Assembly (NCBI RefSeq): GCF_002135315.1
Contig: NZ_NEGA01000021.1
Coordinates: 1-57,747, forward strand
Length of the DNA: 57,747 nucleotides
Source of the DNA: Acinetobacter sp. ANC 3903
GTDB lineage: Bacteria; Pseudomonadota; Gammaproteobacteria; Pseudomonadales; Moraxellaceae
Direction: 5' to 3'
Part shown: in pieces, positions 44,873-53,889 of the stretch
Layout: the number at the start of each line of letters is the position of its first letter
How positions within the stretch are numbered: position 1 is the first letter of the stretch
Notes under the pieces: model-generated
Told to the model about the DNA's origin: nothing
What the model saw: the letters and a program-made list of their open reading frames with translations, nothing else
Database searches by the model: none
Program-made: the position numbers and the translations under genes

Positions 44873-46186
44873 TCAAATAGTTCGATCAATTAAATGCTCT
44901 ACAAATGACGAATGCTTTCCTTCAAGACTTTCATCCAAATCAAAAGGAATCACCCTTAACCTAGAGTTACCATGTTTAAACTTCATGATTGGCAATGCTT
45001 GATCGAACTCACCCTTGCGTGCCGGATAAACCATCACAATTTCATGTTCAAGACCTAAATAATAAGCACTGTAAGCGAACATTTGCTGCACATCGCTATC
45101 TTTAATCCCAAATTTAGCTTTAGTATCTACTTGGTCAATTAACTTCCATTTGGTATCTAAAACTTTAATGTCATGACCTGATTTATGTTGCATGTAAATA
45201 TCAGGTTTCAACTTAAACATTGATCGTCCATTTTGCTCACACATATAACGATCTTGTTTTTGTAATGAGACATTCCATTCAGGTAATAATCTTTGGATTT
45301 TACGACCTACATAAACCTCAAATAGCCTTTCCATAGGGAATAACAAACTTATTCCTCGTGCCACACCATGCGTAGAAACTGGCATATATTCGCCTAGAAT
45401 AATCTCAGCCCAAGGTTTAATATCTTCATACAGAGTGAGCAATCGACCGGACTGCCACTGTCTAAAATCATTTTTGATATTCTGACTTCGCGGAATCTCG
45501 CCGGTCATTAAACGCAGTTCTTGAGCTAACTTCCAATTCGATGCATCTTTAGTTTTTTTACACACTACTTCAAGTGCTGTTCGTATTAAACGATTCTCTG
45601 CTCGATTAATTTCATAAACATCATGCTCGATTGGAAATATATGCCTTTTTGCAGGTGGCTGACGCATATATTGAGCATGCTGTAATTGCCCCCTTAAAAA
45701 CTTTTGTTCCTCTTGCACACGATTATAGTCAAAGCGTAAACCACGTTGTATCAAGTTTTCAAAACACTTAAGAAATTGCTTGATGATCCATTCATGCAAA
45801 GGTTGTACAAATTTATTTAATGATGCTTCACCCGCTTCTCTATAATTGAGATCTAGTGCAGTACGAAGCATACGCTGTAAAAGAAGGCGTTCCTTTTTAA
45901 TCACCTCTTCTACACTTTGCCCCTCACTAACCACAATATGCTTTGGCAAAATCTCAATGCGTGTTCCGCATTGAGTTTCGATAATACCCACATATTGATC
46001 AAGTTTAATTTTCTTACGTCCAGCCAATTCGAACACTTTTGCACCGTGCTTTGAAAATGACGCTGACAAATCACAAATGGCATTAAAAGTACTTTGACTG
46101 ATATAAGCACAATCTAAGTTATTAGGCGGATGGTTGCTAAATTCAACACAAAGATAAGCGTATTCTCGAACCGTAATGTCCTTCAT
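44873..46186 (-). CDS. mcrC: McrC-family restriction endonuclease subunit
   Basis: A 437-residue McrC-type protein. The C-terminal PD-(D/E)XK nuclease core is visible as KLKPDIY (Asp329) and VLDTKWK (Asp344, Lys346), and the N-terminal part matches the region that contacts McrB. McrBC systems cut DNA bearing modified cytosines and need GTP hydrolysis by McrB. The ATG overlaps the McrB stop (TAATG), so the two subunits are translationally coupled. Confidence 0.86.
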   Translation of the reverse strand: MKDITVREYAYLCVEFSNHPPNNLDCAYISQSTFNAICDLSASFSKHGAKVFELAGRKKIKLDQYVGIIETQCGTRIEILPKHIVVSEGQSVEEVIKKERLLLQRMLRTALDLNYREAGEASLNKFVQPLHEWIIKQFLKCFENLIQRGLRFDYNRVQEEQKFLRGQLQHAQYMRQPPAKRHIFPIEHDVYEINRAENRLIRTALEVVCKKTKDASNWKLAQELRLMTGEIPRSQNIKNDFRQWQSGRLLTLYEDIKPWAEIILGEYMPVSTHGVARGISLLFPMERLFEVYVGRKIQRLLPEWNVSLQKQDRYMCEQNGRSMFKLKPDIYMQHKSGHDIKVLDTKWKLIDQVDTKAKFGIKDSDVQQMFAYSAYYLGLEHEIVMVYPARKGEFDQALPIMKFKHGNSRLRVIPFDLDESLEGKHSSFVEHLIDRTI

Positions 46187-49100
46187 TACGAAGCCACCTG
46201 AGTTCCTAGAATTGTTTTATAACTTTCTATCGCATCAAATGCATCTTTTTCAATTTTCCAAACTGCTTTTTGATCTAAGTATCCCAACTCTTCCAACACA
46301 TCTGCTGGAAATAATGCCGAAATTGAAGAGTGACGATCTTTGCTCAGCATACCATTTCGGTTTAGCACCAAATCAATTTTCCCCCAATCATCAAAGAAAT
46401 ACTCTTGAAGTTGTGGAATGATCTTTTGCTTAAATATTTCTGCCAAATGCGCCAATGAAGGTGTTTTCTTCAATGACATGAAGTTTGCATGCCCAATACA
46501 GTGATCACGATCTAGTAATACTTCAATTCGTTGATTCATTTTTTTGAGTATATCTGCAACAACAATTTTCTCAGGCTGTCCCTTCTGATTTAGTCCCGTA
46601 ATCGTTATGAGATTCCCCGTGTCATCTTTAATCTTTTGAGGATCTGGTTGCATTTCCACAAAAGTAAAACGACGACGTAAAGCGATATCCAAACCAGTAA
46701 GGGACCGATCAGATGAGTTCATCGTACCGATAATATAAACATTTTTTGGCACACCAAATTCTTTTTTAGAATAAGGCAAAGTAACTCTTAGCTCCTCATC
46801 AGCCTCTAATCGTTTTGAGTCCTCAATTAAGGTTATCAGTTCGCCAAAAATACGAGAAATGTTTCCTCGGTTAATTTCATCAATAATTAAAATATATGGA
46901 TCTTTATTTTTTTCTTCTTGATCCAAAAGATAACCGGCCTGATTAAGTGCTTCCAACAAATCATTCCAAGTGAAACGCCATAAACGATACATTGTCTTTA
47001 ATGTCAGACCACCCCCATCATTCAGTTCACGAATATTGAATGCAATATCCTTCAATATCCAATTTACCTCTCTACAATGCAGATAGTCCTCTCGAACTGC
47101 ATTTGGTCGTTGTTCATCAAAGAAATAATCACCTGTTACTATAGCTATACCACAGATTTCACTTGTATTTTTAAGACAAAGTACGACATCACCTACTTCC
47201 ACACCACTGACAAATTGTTCAAGTGTATGGTGATCCGTAGCACTGAATTGCTGATAGTCTTCACTATATTTAGTTTGTTCATTCAATAAATTACCCGTTT
47301 GCCCCCAGCCTACACGTATCTGATTATTTCCAAAACAATATTGTCGGGTAGATAGATCCCCTATTGAAAGTTTCCAAACACTTGCATTGGATCGTACGCC
47401 CAGATCTTTCATTATCTTTTTATTTTCTTTAGCACGATCACATATTTTTTTGAATACGCCAGCTTTTACATCATAACTTAACTGACCTTGTTCGGTTTCT
47501 GCACGAATTCCCTCAACAAAGTCTTCATAACTAAAGCTCTGATGAAAGGTCACAAATTCGATCCGACCTTCTTTTTTAAATCGATCAAAATGATCCTTTA
47601 ACTTTTTTCTGCCATCAGGCTGTTTTTCTTCTAATTCAATTTCATCTATTGTCTTGTTTTGTAAAATAGCTAAGGCATGGTTAATGCTATGATAAGTTTT
47701 ACCGGTTCCTGCTGCACCGAATAAAATACGGTTTAAAGCATGTTCTGATTCTTTCATATTTATTGTGTCCACATTTCCATTGAATTTTTTAGATTTCTTT
47801 TTTCCAATTTCAGTCGCTCTTTGCTCAAGAATCCGCTCACTTAATTGCTTCACATAGTCAAAATAGGAATACTGCGCTCTATCAGCCTCAACCTCTTTAT
47901 AGGTCGTTAAGTAAGTAAATGCTGAGGATTTTACCAAGCGCTCATAGCCTGCTCTTTTGAAGTCTTCTTTGGTAAAAATTGGATAAATATTCGGCTGGAT
48001 AAAATCCTGATATACAAATGCAATTTTCCACTTTAATGCACTATTAAGCTCTATTGTTTCAATTTCAGCAAAATCTCCCTGTCTTGCTAATTCAGCAATA
48101 CATAGTACTCGGTCTTTAACTGTCTCAAAAGCTTCATCAAAGGTCTGACCAAATTTCTTTTCCCAAGCGAGTTTATTTTCATATCGATAAACTTCATGCT
48201 CTCTCGTTTCTTTCTTTTCATCCGCAGGTTTCCATACATGAAAATTATTTCCGTAGGTCTCACCCATACTGATGTCAAATAAATCCAAGTAACGTGCAAA
48301 GCTATCATATTGTTTTACATGGTAATAATCTTTAAATTTCAGTTTTTGAATACTTTCTAAAGGCCATAACGATAAAAACTGATCAATGCGCTCTTCAATA
48401 CCACCGGCTTCAGGAAGTTCATACCAATCACAAAGACTTGCTAAATCTTCCTCATTTGAAATTCTGATCAGTACACTTGGGCGCGCTATGCCTAAGCGAT
48501 CACTATAAATCTCTAAATGATGATTACGTTTTTCAGCTATTCCATAGATACGATCAATTTGGTTAAAAAAGTCAATTTGAGGCAAACATTCTATAAATAA
48601 TTTAGCGCTATGTAATTTTGGATCTAGAGCGATTTCACGATTTTGGTTATTTATAAAAACCTGAATGTGTGTAGAACCTCTAGCAACACCATAACGACTT
48701 TCTAAATATTGAATTGCTTGTGTTGCCGAATATTTCTTACCATGTCTAGCCCATGCATCAAATGATAACTTAGCAAAAAAATCACTATATTTTTGTTTTA
48801 TTTCAGCTAAACATTTTTGATATTCTTCCCACGCTAGACGATAAGTCTTGGTATTTTTAACTTTGCTCGCTTGTGGTAATTGTATATTTTCTAAATAAAG
48901 TACTGTTTGACCATCAATGGGTAAATATAGTTCTGGTGCATACCAAAATAACCCTTGAGTCAATTTGGAAAAGCCGACCGAATGAATCCCTAAAATATCT
49001 CCGAACAGTTGAGCTGATACTTTTGCAGGGCTATCTATACACTCAAATAAGTCCCACAATAAATCTACATCATGGCTGTTACGATGGTATTTGTAAGGGA

Positions 49101-49425
49101 AAAATAGTGCTGCAGTTCCATGTGCAGTTGGTACACCTGAAAAATTTTCTGCATCTACATTTAACAGGTCTTTTCCCAAAATTTTATTTACGAATTCAGC
49201 ACGTCGACTCACATTTGGGAATTTATTAATGAGTGATAAAAACGAGAAAGGATCCATTTGTTCTAATGGAATTTTGGTGCCTTTAGGATTTTCATCTGCC
49301 GGCACAGCAATGCCAGCATCTTTTAACAGATCTATTAAAGCTTGTTGATTATTTCTAAATCCTTTTACTAGCGTTTTAATTTCTTTAAATGCTTTTATCC
49401 AATCGTAGTTTTCTTGATGTGTCAC
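46186..49425 (-). CDS. mcrB: McrB-family AAA+ GTPase with an EVE/PUA-like insertion
   Basis: A large McrB-type motor subunit, about 1079 residues (E. coli McrB has 459). In longest-frame numbering, Walker A is GAAGTGKT (583-590), Walker B IIDEINR (about 860-866), and the McrB signature MNSSDRS (915-921) is followed by LDIALRRRF. A segment at about 693-830 that interrupts the AAA domain (SVWKLSIGDLSTRQYCFGNN, and FVSGVEVGDVVLCLKN) looks like an EVE/PUA-like domain, a fold used to read modified bases. The roughly 570-residue N-terminal region should also be a target-recognition part. I prefer the GTG at 49425, which follows a GGGGG Shine-Dalgarno, over the GTG at 49464. Confidence 0.84.
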   Translation of the reverse strand: MTHQENYDWIKAFKEIKTLVKGFRNNQQALIDLLKDAGIAVPADENPKGTKIPLEQMDPFSFLSLINKFPNVSRRAEFVNKILGKDLLNVDAENFSGVPTAHGTAALFFPYKYHRNSHDVDLLWDLFECIDSPAKVSAQLFGDILGIHSVGFSKLTQGLFWYAPELYLPIDGQTVLYLENIQLPQASKVKNTKTYRLAWEEYQKCLAEIKQKYSDFFAKLSFDAWARHGKKYSATQAIQYLESRYGVARGSTHIQVFINNQNREIALDPKLHSAKLFIECLPQIDFFNQIDRIYGIAEKRNHHLEIYSDRLGIARPSVLIRISNEEDLASLCDWYELPEAGGIEERIDQFLSLWPLESIQKLKFKDYYHVKQYDSFARYLDLFDISMGETYGNNFHVWKPADEKKETREHEVYRYENKLAWEKKFGQTFDEAFETVKDRVLCIAELARQGDFAEIETIELNSALKWKIAFVYQDFIQPNIYPIFTKEDFKRAGYERLVKSSAFTYLTTYKEVEADRAQYSYFDYVKQLSERILEQRATEIGKKKSKKFNGNVDTINMKESEHALNRILFGAAGTGKTYHSINHALAILQNKTIDEIELEEKQPDGRKKLKDHFDRFKKEGRIEFVTFHQSFSYEDFVEGIRAETEQGQLSYDVKAGVFKKICDRAKENKKIMKDLGVRSNASVWKLSIGDLSTRQYCFGNNQIRVGWGQTGNLLNEQTKYSEDYQQFSATDHHTLEQFVSGVEVGDVVLCLKNTSEICGIAIVTGDYFFDEQRPNAVREDYLHCREVNWILKDIAFNIRELNDGGGLTLKTMYRLWRFTWNDLLEALNQAGYLLDQEEKNKDPYILIIDEINRGNISRIFGELITLIEDSKRLEADEELRVTLPYSKKEFGVPKNVYIIGTMNSSDRSLTGLDIALRRRFTFVEMQPDPQKIKDDTGNLITITGLNQKGQPEKIVVADILKKMNQRIEVLLDRDHCIGHANFMSLKKTPSLAHLAEIFKQKIIPQLQEYFFDDWGKIDLVLNRNGMLSKDRHSSISALFPADVLEELGYLDQKAVWKIEKDAFDAIESYKTILGTQVAS

Positions 49426-49673
49426 CCTGCCCCCTTTATTAAGTGAAATCTGAATTACTTTCACTTAGTTATTTTCTTACAACAACTTAAATAAATCCAA
49501 GTTATTTGAATAATTCTGCCAAAGTATAAAACTCATTTAAATGCTAACAATACGACATAAGTTGACGCACATTTCAACTAATTCTTATTTTTTTTAAGCC
49601 TTACGTACTTTTAAAATTTTATTTTGCTAATATTTGCTTCAACTTTCTTTTAATCTTTTATATTGCAGTTACT
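49426..49673. promoter_or_regulatory. Divergent promoter region of mcrBC and hsdM
   Basis: About 250 bp of AT-rich DNA between two divergent restriction genes. No operator or small controller gene is evident. Confidence 0.4.
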
Positions 49674-52118
49674 ATGGCTATTAAAAAATCAGAACTCTAT
49701 TCTTCACTTTGGGAAAGCTGTGACAACCTACGTGGAGGCATGGATTCAAGCCAATATAAAGACTACATTTTAGTTTTACTCTTTATTAAATATGTCAGCG
49801 ATAAAAAAGAACAATTAGATTTTATCGACATCCCAGAGTCTGCAACTTTTAGTGCCATGATTGAGCTAAAAGGTAATGCTGAAATCGGCGACCTGATTAA
49901 CAAGCAAATTGTGGCGCCACTTGCCGAAGCATGTGCCCTCAATGTTAAGGCAATGCCGGACTTTAACGATTCAACCAAACTTGGTGATGGTCAAGAAAAA
50001 GTAGACCGTTTAACCGACTTAATTGCAATTTTCCAGCGTCCAGAACTTGACTTCTCAAATCATCTTGCTAATGGCGATGACTTACTTGGTGATGCTTTTG
50101 AATATCTTATGGGTCACTTTGCTTCTGAAAGTGGTAAGAGTAAAGGTCAATTCTATACACCAACGGAGGTCAGCCGTATTGTTGCCTCGATTGTTGGAAT
50201 TGATGAATTTGAAGCTCGTGGCGATACCACTGTTTACGATCCAACCTGTGGTTCAGGCTCATTATTGCTTCGTGTAGCTGCTAAAGCCAACCGTGATGAT
50301 ATTTCGTTGTATGGTCAAGAAAAAGATGCTTCGACTAGCGTTTTGGCACAGATGAATATGTTCTTACATGGTTCTGCCTTGGCCGAAATCCGCCAAGGCA
50401 ATACCCTTGCAAGTCCTAAATTTATTGTCGATGGTGAGCTACAACACTTTGATTTCATTGTAGCCAACCCACCATTCTCTGATAAAAAATGGTCGATGGG
50501 TTTAGATATTTCGACGGCTGATGCAGATCAATATGGTCGCTTTGAAGAGTTTGGTATTCCTCCTTCAAAGCAAGGTGACTATGCTTACCTGCTGCATATC
50601 ATCAAATCTTTAAAATCGACAGGTAAAGCCGCATGTATTCTTCCTCATGGCGTTTTATTCCGTGGTAATGCTGAAGCAGATATTCGCCAAAAATTAGTAG
50701 ATTATGGTTTTATTAAAGCCATTATTGGTCTACCTGCTAACTTGTTCTATGGTACAGGTATCCCTGCTTGTATTATCGTGATTGATCGTGACAATGCCTC
50801 AGCACGTAAAGGCATTCTCATGATTGATGCGAGCCAAGGCTTTATTAAAGATGGCGCAAAAAACCGTCTGCGTGAGCGTGATTTGCATAAAATCATTGAT
50901 GCCTTTAAACATCCTGAAGAGCATGACAAACGTTATGCTCGTGTGGTTGGTTTAGATGAAATCATTAAAAATGGTTATAACCTGAATTTGCCACGTTATA
51001 TCGACAATAGTGAAGCTGAAGATATCCAAGATATTGAAGCGCATTTACAAGGCGGTATTCCAAATGCCGACGTTGAAGATTTAGCCGACTATTGGAAAGT
51101 GTGTCCTCAGCTTAAGACCAAACTCTTTAGCCCACTACGTGATGGTTATGCCACACTTAATTGTGCGACACATGAAGTAAAAAGCTTTATTAACCAAGAT
51201 GCAGAATTCATTGCATTTAAAGAAAAAATGCAAGCGCATTTCCAAGTCTGGGCAGATCAAGCTGAAGTTAAACTGAAAGCACTAAAAGCGAATGAATTCG
51301 AGCCTAAAGAATTAATTACCGAACTGTCAGAATCATTACTTGCCCACTACCAAGGTCAAGATCTTGTCAATCATTACAGTATTTACCAAATCTTGATGGA
51401 TTACTGGGAAGGCATTATGCAAGATGATGCTTATATCATTGCTGCCGATGATTGGAAGGTCAATGCTGAACGTATTATTGAAACAGTAAAAGCTAAAAAA
51501 CAAGGTGGTAAAGACCAAGTTAAAGATAAGGGTTGGAAAGCTGATCTTGTTACAAAAGAAAGCGTAATTAATCGTTATTTCAAAGATCGTCATAATGAGC
51601 TGGTACGTGAACAAGCGAAGCTAGATGAGCTCACTCAAGAACTAACCGAGCATGAAGAAAATCATTCAGGTGATGAAGATATCCTTGAGCAAGGGATTAA
51701 AGATGTAAAAGAACTTTGGCAGGCAGAAATTTTAGATGCTGCACCAAAAGCATATGCAGCCGATTACTGTCAATATGAAAAAGCGCTACAACAAGAGGAA
51801 ATGGCGAAAACTGAGTTAGCACAGCTTGAGCTTGCTCACCCGATTGTGCGACAGATGGTTAAAGATAAAATTAATACGACGAATAAGATTAAAGCATTTG
51901 CTGAAAATCAAGCTCAAGAGTTGGTCGATATTATTTTTAACTACGATGAAACGTTAAAGTCTTTAAAGACAGCTCAGCGAACCATAAAGACCAAGTATGA
52001 GATCTTTGATTCAGGTATTTCGGCAACGTTAAGGGCTTTGTTGCATAAAGATTTTAAAGATAGAGCTTTCCTAAGTTGCTCAAATTTAAGTGACAACTTG
52101 GGTATGAGGTCTGCCTAA
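49674..52118 (+). CDS. hsdM: Type I restriction-modification methylase HsdM, 3' end cut by an IS
   Basis: An N6-adenine methyltransferase with an N-terminal helical domain (SSLWESCDNLRGGMDSSQYK), motif I DPTCGSGSLLL (189-199) and catalytic motif NPPF (265-268), and a long C-terminal extension. About 786 codons are native; the IS begins at 52034 and supplies roughly 27 foreign residues before a stop. Loss of a small C-terminal piece may or may not spoil activity. No hsdS or hsdR follows on this side. The inversion model predicts that the missing end and those genes lie to the left of position 1. It is divergent from mcrBC, an arrangement like the immigration control region of E. coli. Confidence 0.88.
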   Translation: MAIKKSELYSSLWESCDNLRGGMDSSQYKDYILVLLFIKYVSDKKEQLDFIDIPESATFSAMIELKGNAEIGDLINKQIVAPLAEACALNVKAMPDFNDSTKLGDGQEKVDRLTDLIAIFQRPELDFSNHLANGDDLLGDAFEYLMGHFASESGKSKGQFYTPTEVSRIVASIVGIDEFEARGDTTVYDPTCGSGSLLLRVAAKANRDDISLYGQEKDASTSVLAQMNMFLHGSALAEIRQGNTLASPKFIVDGELQHFDFIVANPPFSDKKWSMGLDISTADADQYGRFEEFGIPPSKQGDYAYLLHIIKSLKSTGKAACILPHGVLFRGNAEADIRQKLVDYGFIKAIIGLPANLFYGTGIPACIIVIDRDNASARKGILMIDASQGFIKDGAKNRLRERDLHKIIDAFKHPEEHDKRYARVVGLDEIIKNGYNLNLPRYIDNSEAEDIQDIEAHLQGGIPNADVEDLADYWKVCPQLKTKLFSPLRDGYATLNCATHEVKSFINQDAEFIAFKEKMQAHFQVWADQAEVKLKALKANEFEPKELITELSESLLAHYQGQDLVNHYSIYQILMDYWEGIMQDDAYIIAADDWKVNAERIIETVKAKKQGGKDQVKDKGWKADLVTKESVINRYFKDRHNELVREQAKLDELTQELTEHEENHSGDEDILEQGIKDVKELWQAEILDAAPKAYAADYCQYEKALQQEEMAKTELAQLELAHPIVRQMVKDKINTTNKIKAFAENQAQELVDIIFNYDETLKSLKTAQRTIKTKYEIFDSGISATLRALLHKDFKDRAFLSCSNLSDNLGMRSA

Positions 52119-53072
52119 TTCTGTAAATTTATTTAACACGGCTATACGTGCATGAACTTCATTGACCTGACTATCAAAACTCCTTGCGCTGAGTTTATCG
52201 CCTAATAATTTGATGCAATGCATCTTAGTTTCGACCAAACTTCGGCGATGCTAGCCTGACCATTTTTTCCATAATGTCCTGCCGAAACGTTTAACTGTTC
52301 GAAGTAATTCATTTCGCTCTCGCGAATGAACTTTGTTACCTTTCCAAGGCTTTGCATTTTTTCTTGGTGGAATCACCGCATGCGCTTGCCGATCTGCAAT
52401 GATCTGACGGCATTGCTTGGTGTCATAAGCGCCATCCGTATAAACAAAGTCAATCTGCTCATCTTGAGGGATCTGATCAAGCAAGTTTCCAAGAACCTGA
52501 GCGTCACTCACATTATTTGTTGTGAGCTGAACAGCCCGTATTTGCAGAGTTTTAGCATCTATGCCGATATGTAGTTTACGCCATTGGCGACGATATTCAG
52601 GTTGATGTTTCTTACGTTTCCACTCACCTTCGCCTAAAAACTTCAAGCCAGTAGAGTCCACTAATAGATGTAGCCCATCACTACTTTTCTGATAGCTAAT
52701 CAAAATATCAATATGCTTTTGTCTTCTACAAAGTGTGGTGTAATCTGGTGCTGTCCAATCTAGACCACATAGTTTAATCAGGCTTTGAACAAAGCCGGTG
52801 ACCATGCGTAAAGACAGACGAAATAAGGATTTAATCATTAAGCAGCATTGGATTGCTGCATCAGAATAGATTTGATTTCGCCCTTGTTTACCGATGGACG
52901 GAGCATACCATTGGGTCGCTGAATCAAACCAAATTGATATATTTCCTCGATTGATCAAGGCTTTATTGTAGGTCGACCAATTGGTTGTACGATAGATTTT
53001 TGGTGTGAGCTTATTCATTTGAAAATTATATTGTGGAATAAGTCTTTAGAGATACGTTTGTGCAACAAAGCC
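52034..53072 (-). mobile_element. Complete IS903-group (IS17-like) insertion sequence
   Basis: 1039 bp with inverted ends GGCTTTGTTGCATAAAG (52034) and GGCTTTGTTGCACAAAC (on the minus strand from 53072). The flanks do not match each other: AACGTTAAG on the left (52025-52033) and CTGTTGAGT on the right (53073-53081). The right flank pairs instead with ACTCAACAG at the other IS copy (293-301). It interrupts hsdM and is one breakpoint of the inferred inversion. Confidence 0.95.
52086..53018 (-). pseudogene. IS903-group DDE transposase with internal TAG
   Basis: The frame would encode 310 residues, the family length, but TAG at 52251-52253 ends it after 255. The N-terminus TNWSTYNKALINRGNISIWF and DDE motifs (LLVDSTGLKFLGEGEW; VYTDGAYDTKQC) are intact. 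The stop sits at the Tyr of Y-(2)-R-(3)-E-(6)-K, so the third catalytic acid is encoded only after the TAG. The same stop occurs in the left copy. Confidence 0.88.
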
Positions 53073-53087
53073 CTGTTGAGTGAACAG
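53073..53087. promoter_or_regulatory. Palindrome at the IS junction upstream of ompW
   Basis: CTGTT-GAGTG-AACAG is centred about 93 bases upstream of the ompW -24 box. The IS inserted into it, and the duplicated target bases restored it on this side. It may be an activator site. Confidence 0.4.
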
Positions 53088-53172
53088 CAGCTATTCATCA
53101 ATATTAAAATAAAATTGAGCAATATAAGTATATATTTTAAATAAAAATGTAATAAATACAATATCTTATTTC

Positions 53173-53188
53173 TGGTACGTTTTATGCA
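53173..53188 (+). promoter_or_regulatory. Sigma-54 promoter of ompW-sfnB
   Basis: TGGTACGTTTTATGCA has the GG and GC pairs ten bases apart, with two mismatches to the -24/-12 consensus. Its start point near 53199 leaves about 25 bases to the ompW ATG. Confidence 0.68.
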
Positions 53189-53224
53189 AAACAGATCAGG
53201 TATTTATTGAAAATAGGCATACAA

Positions 53225-53839
53225 ATGAAAGGTAAAATATATTTTACATTGTTAAATACCATTCTAATTTTAGGGGCAGTTAATACTCAGGCGAATGCCG
53301 CTGACTATCGTTGGCAAATTCGTGGCGCAGTTAGCAATATAGATCCAACATCATCTCCAGGAAGTATTTTTGATAAAACTGCAAAAGTTGATATTGAAGA
53401 TACTTTCGGATTAACAGGAACGATTGGATATTTTGTTACTCCGAATGTTGCTTTAGATTTGTTGGTAGGCTTACCTCCAAAACACGACATTATTGTTGCT
53501 GGTGCCAATGCGGCGACCACTAAACATTTACCTCCCATTTTAAGTGTGCAATATCACTTTTCACCCAACGCAAAAATTAGCCCCTATATTGGTGCGGGGA
53601 TTAACTATACCTACTTCTTTGATGAAAAATTGAAAAGTGGAGGGGATTTACATCTTTCTAGCTCTGTTGGATGGGCAGCACAGCTTGGTGCGGATATTCG
53701 CTTAACACCAGAGTGGAGTGTGGGTGCAGATGTTCGTTATGCCGATATTAAGACTGATGTCAAAATTAATGGCGATAAAGTGGGAAGTGTGGATGTAGAT
53801 CCAACTATATATAGTTTAAATGTGGGCTATCGTTTCTAA
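53225..53839 (+). CDS. OmpW-family outer-membrane protein without sulfur amino acids
   Basis: A 204-residue eight-stranded beta-barrel protein of the OmpW family. A signal peptide (MKGKIYFTLLNTILILGAVN, cut after ANA) precedes DYRWQIRGAVSNIDP. FGLTGTIGYFVTPNVALDLL is the family core, and the chain ends in GYRF. The mature protein has neither Cys nor Met. OmpW proteins form hydrophobic channels that admit small non-polar compounds, so uptake of a sulfone or similar compound is a reasonable guess. The ATG at 53225 is chosen because the upstream TTG extension precedes the signal peptide. The gene lies 50 bases before an sfnB-type gene and after a -24/-12 promoter. Confidence 0.85.
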   Translation: MKGKIYFTLLNTILILGAVNTQANAADYRWQIRGAVSNIDPTSSPGSIFDKTAKVDIEDTFGLTGTIGYFVTPNVALDLLVGLPPKHDIIVAGANAATTKHLPPILSVQYHFSPNAKISPYIGAGINYTYFFDEKLKSGGDLHLSSSVGWAAQLGADIRLTPEWSVGADVRYADIKTDVKINGDKVGSVDVDPTIYSLNVGYRF

Positions 53840-53889
53840 CAAAAAACAATTTTTATGGGTTATCAAATCCTACTGAACAGGAAAATAAA

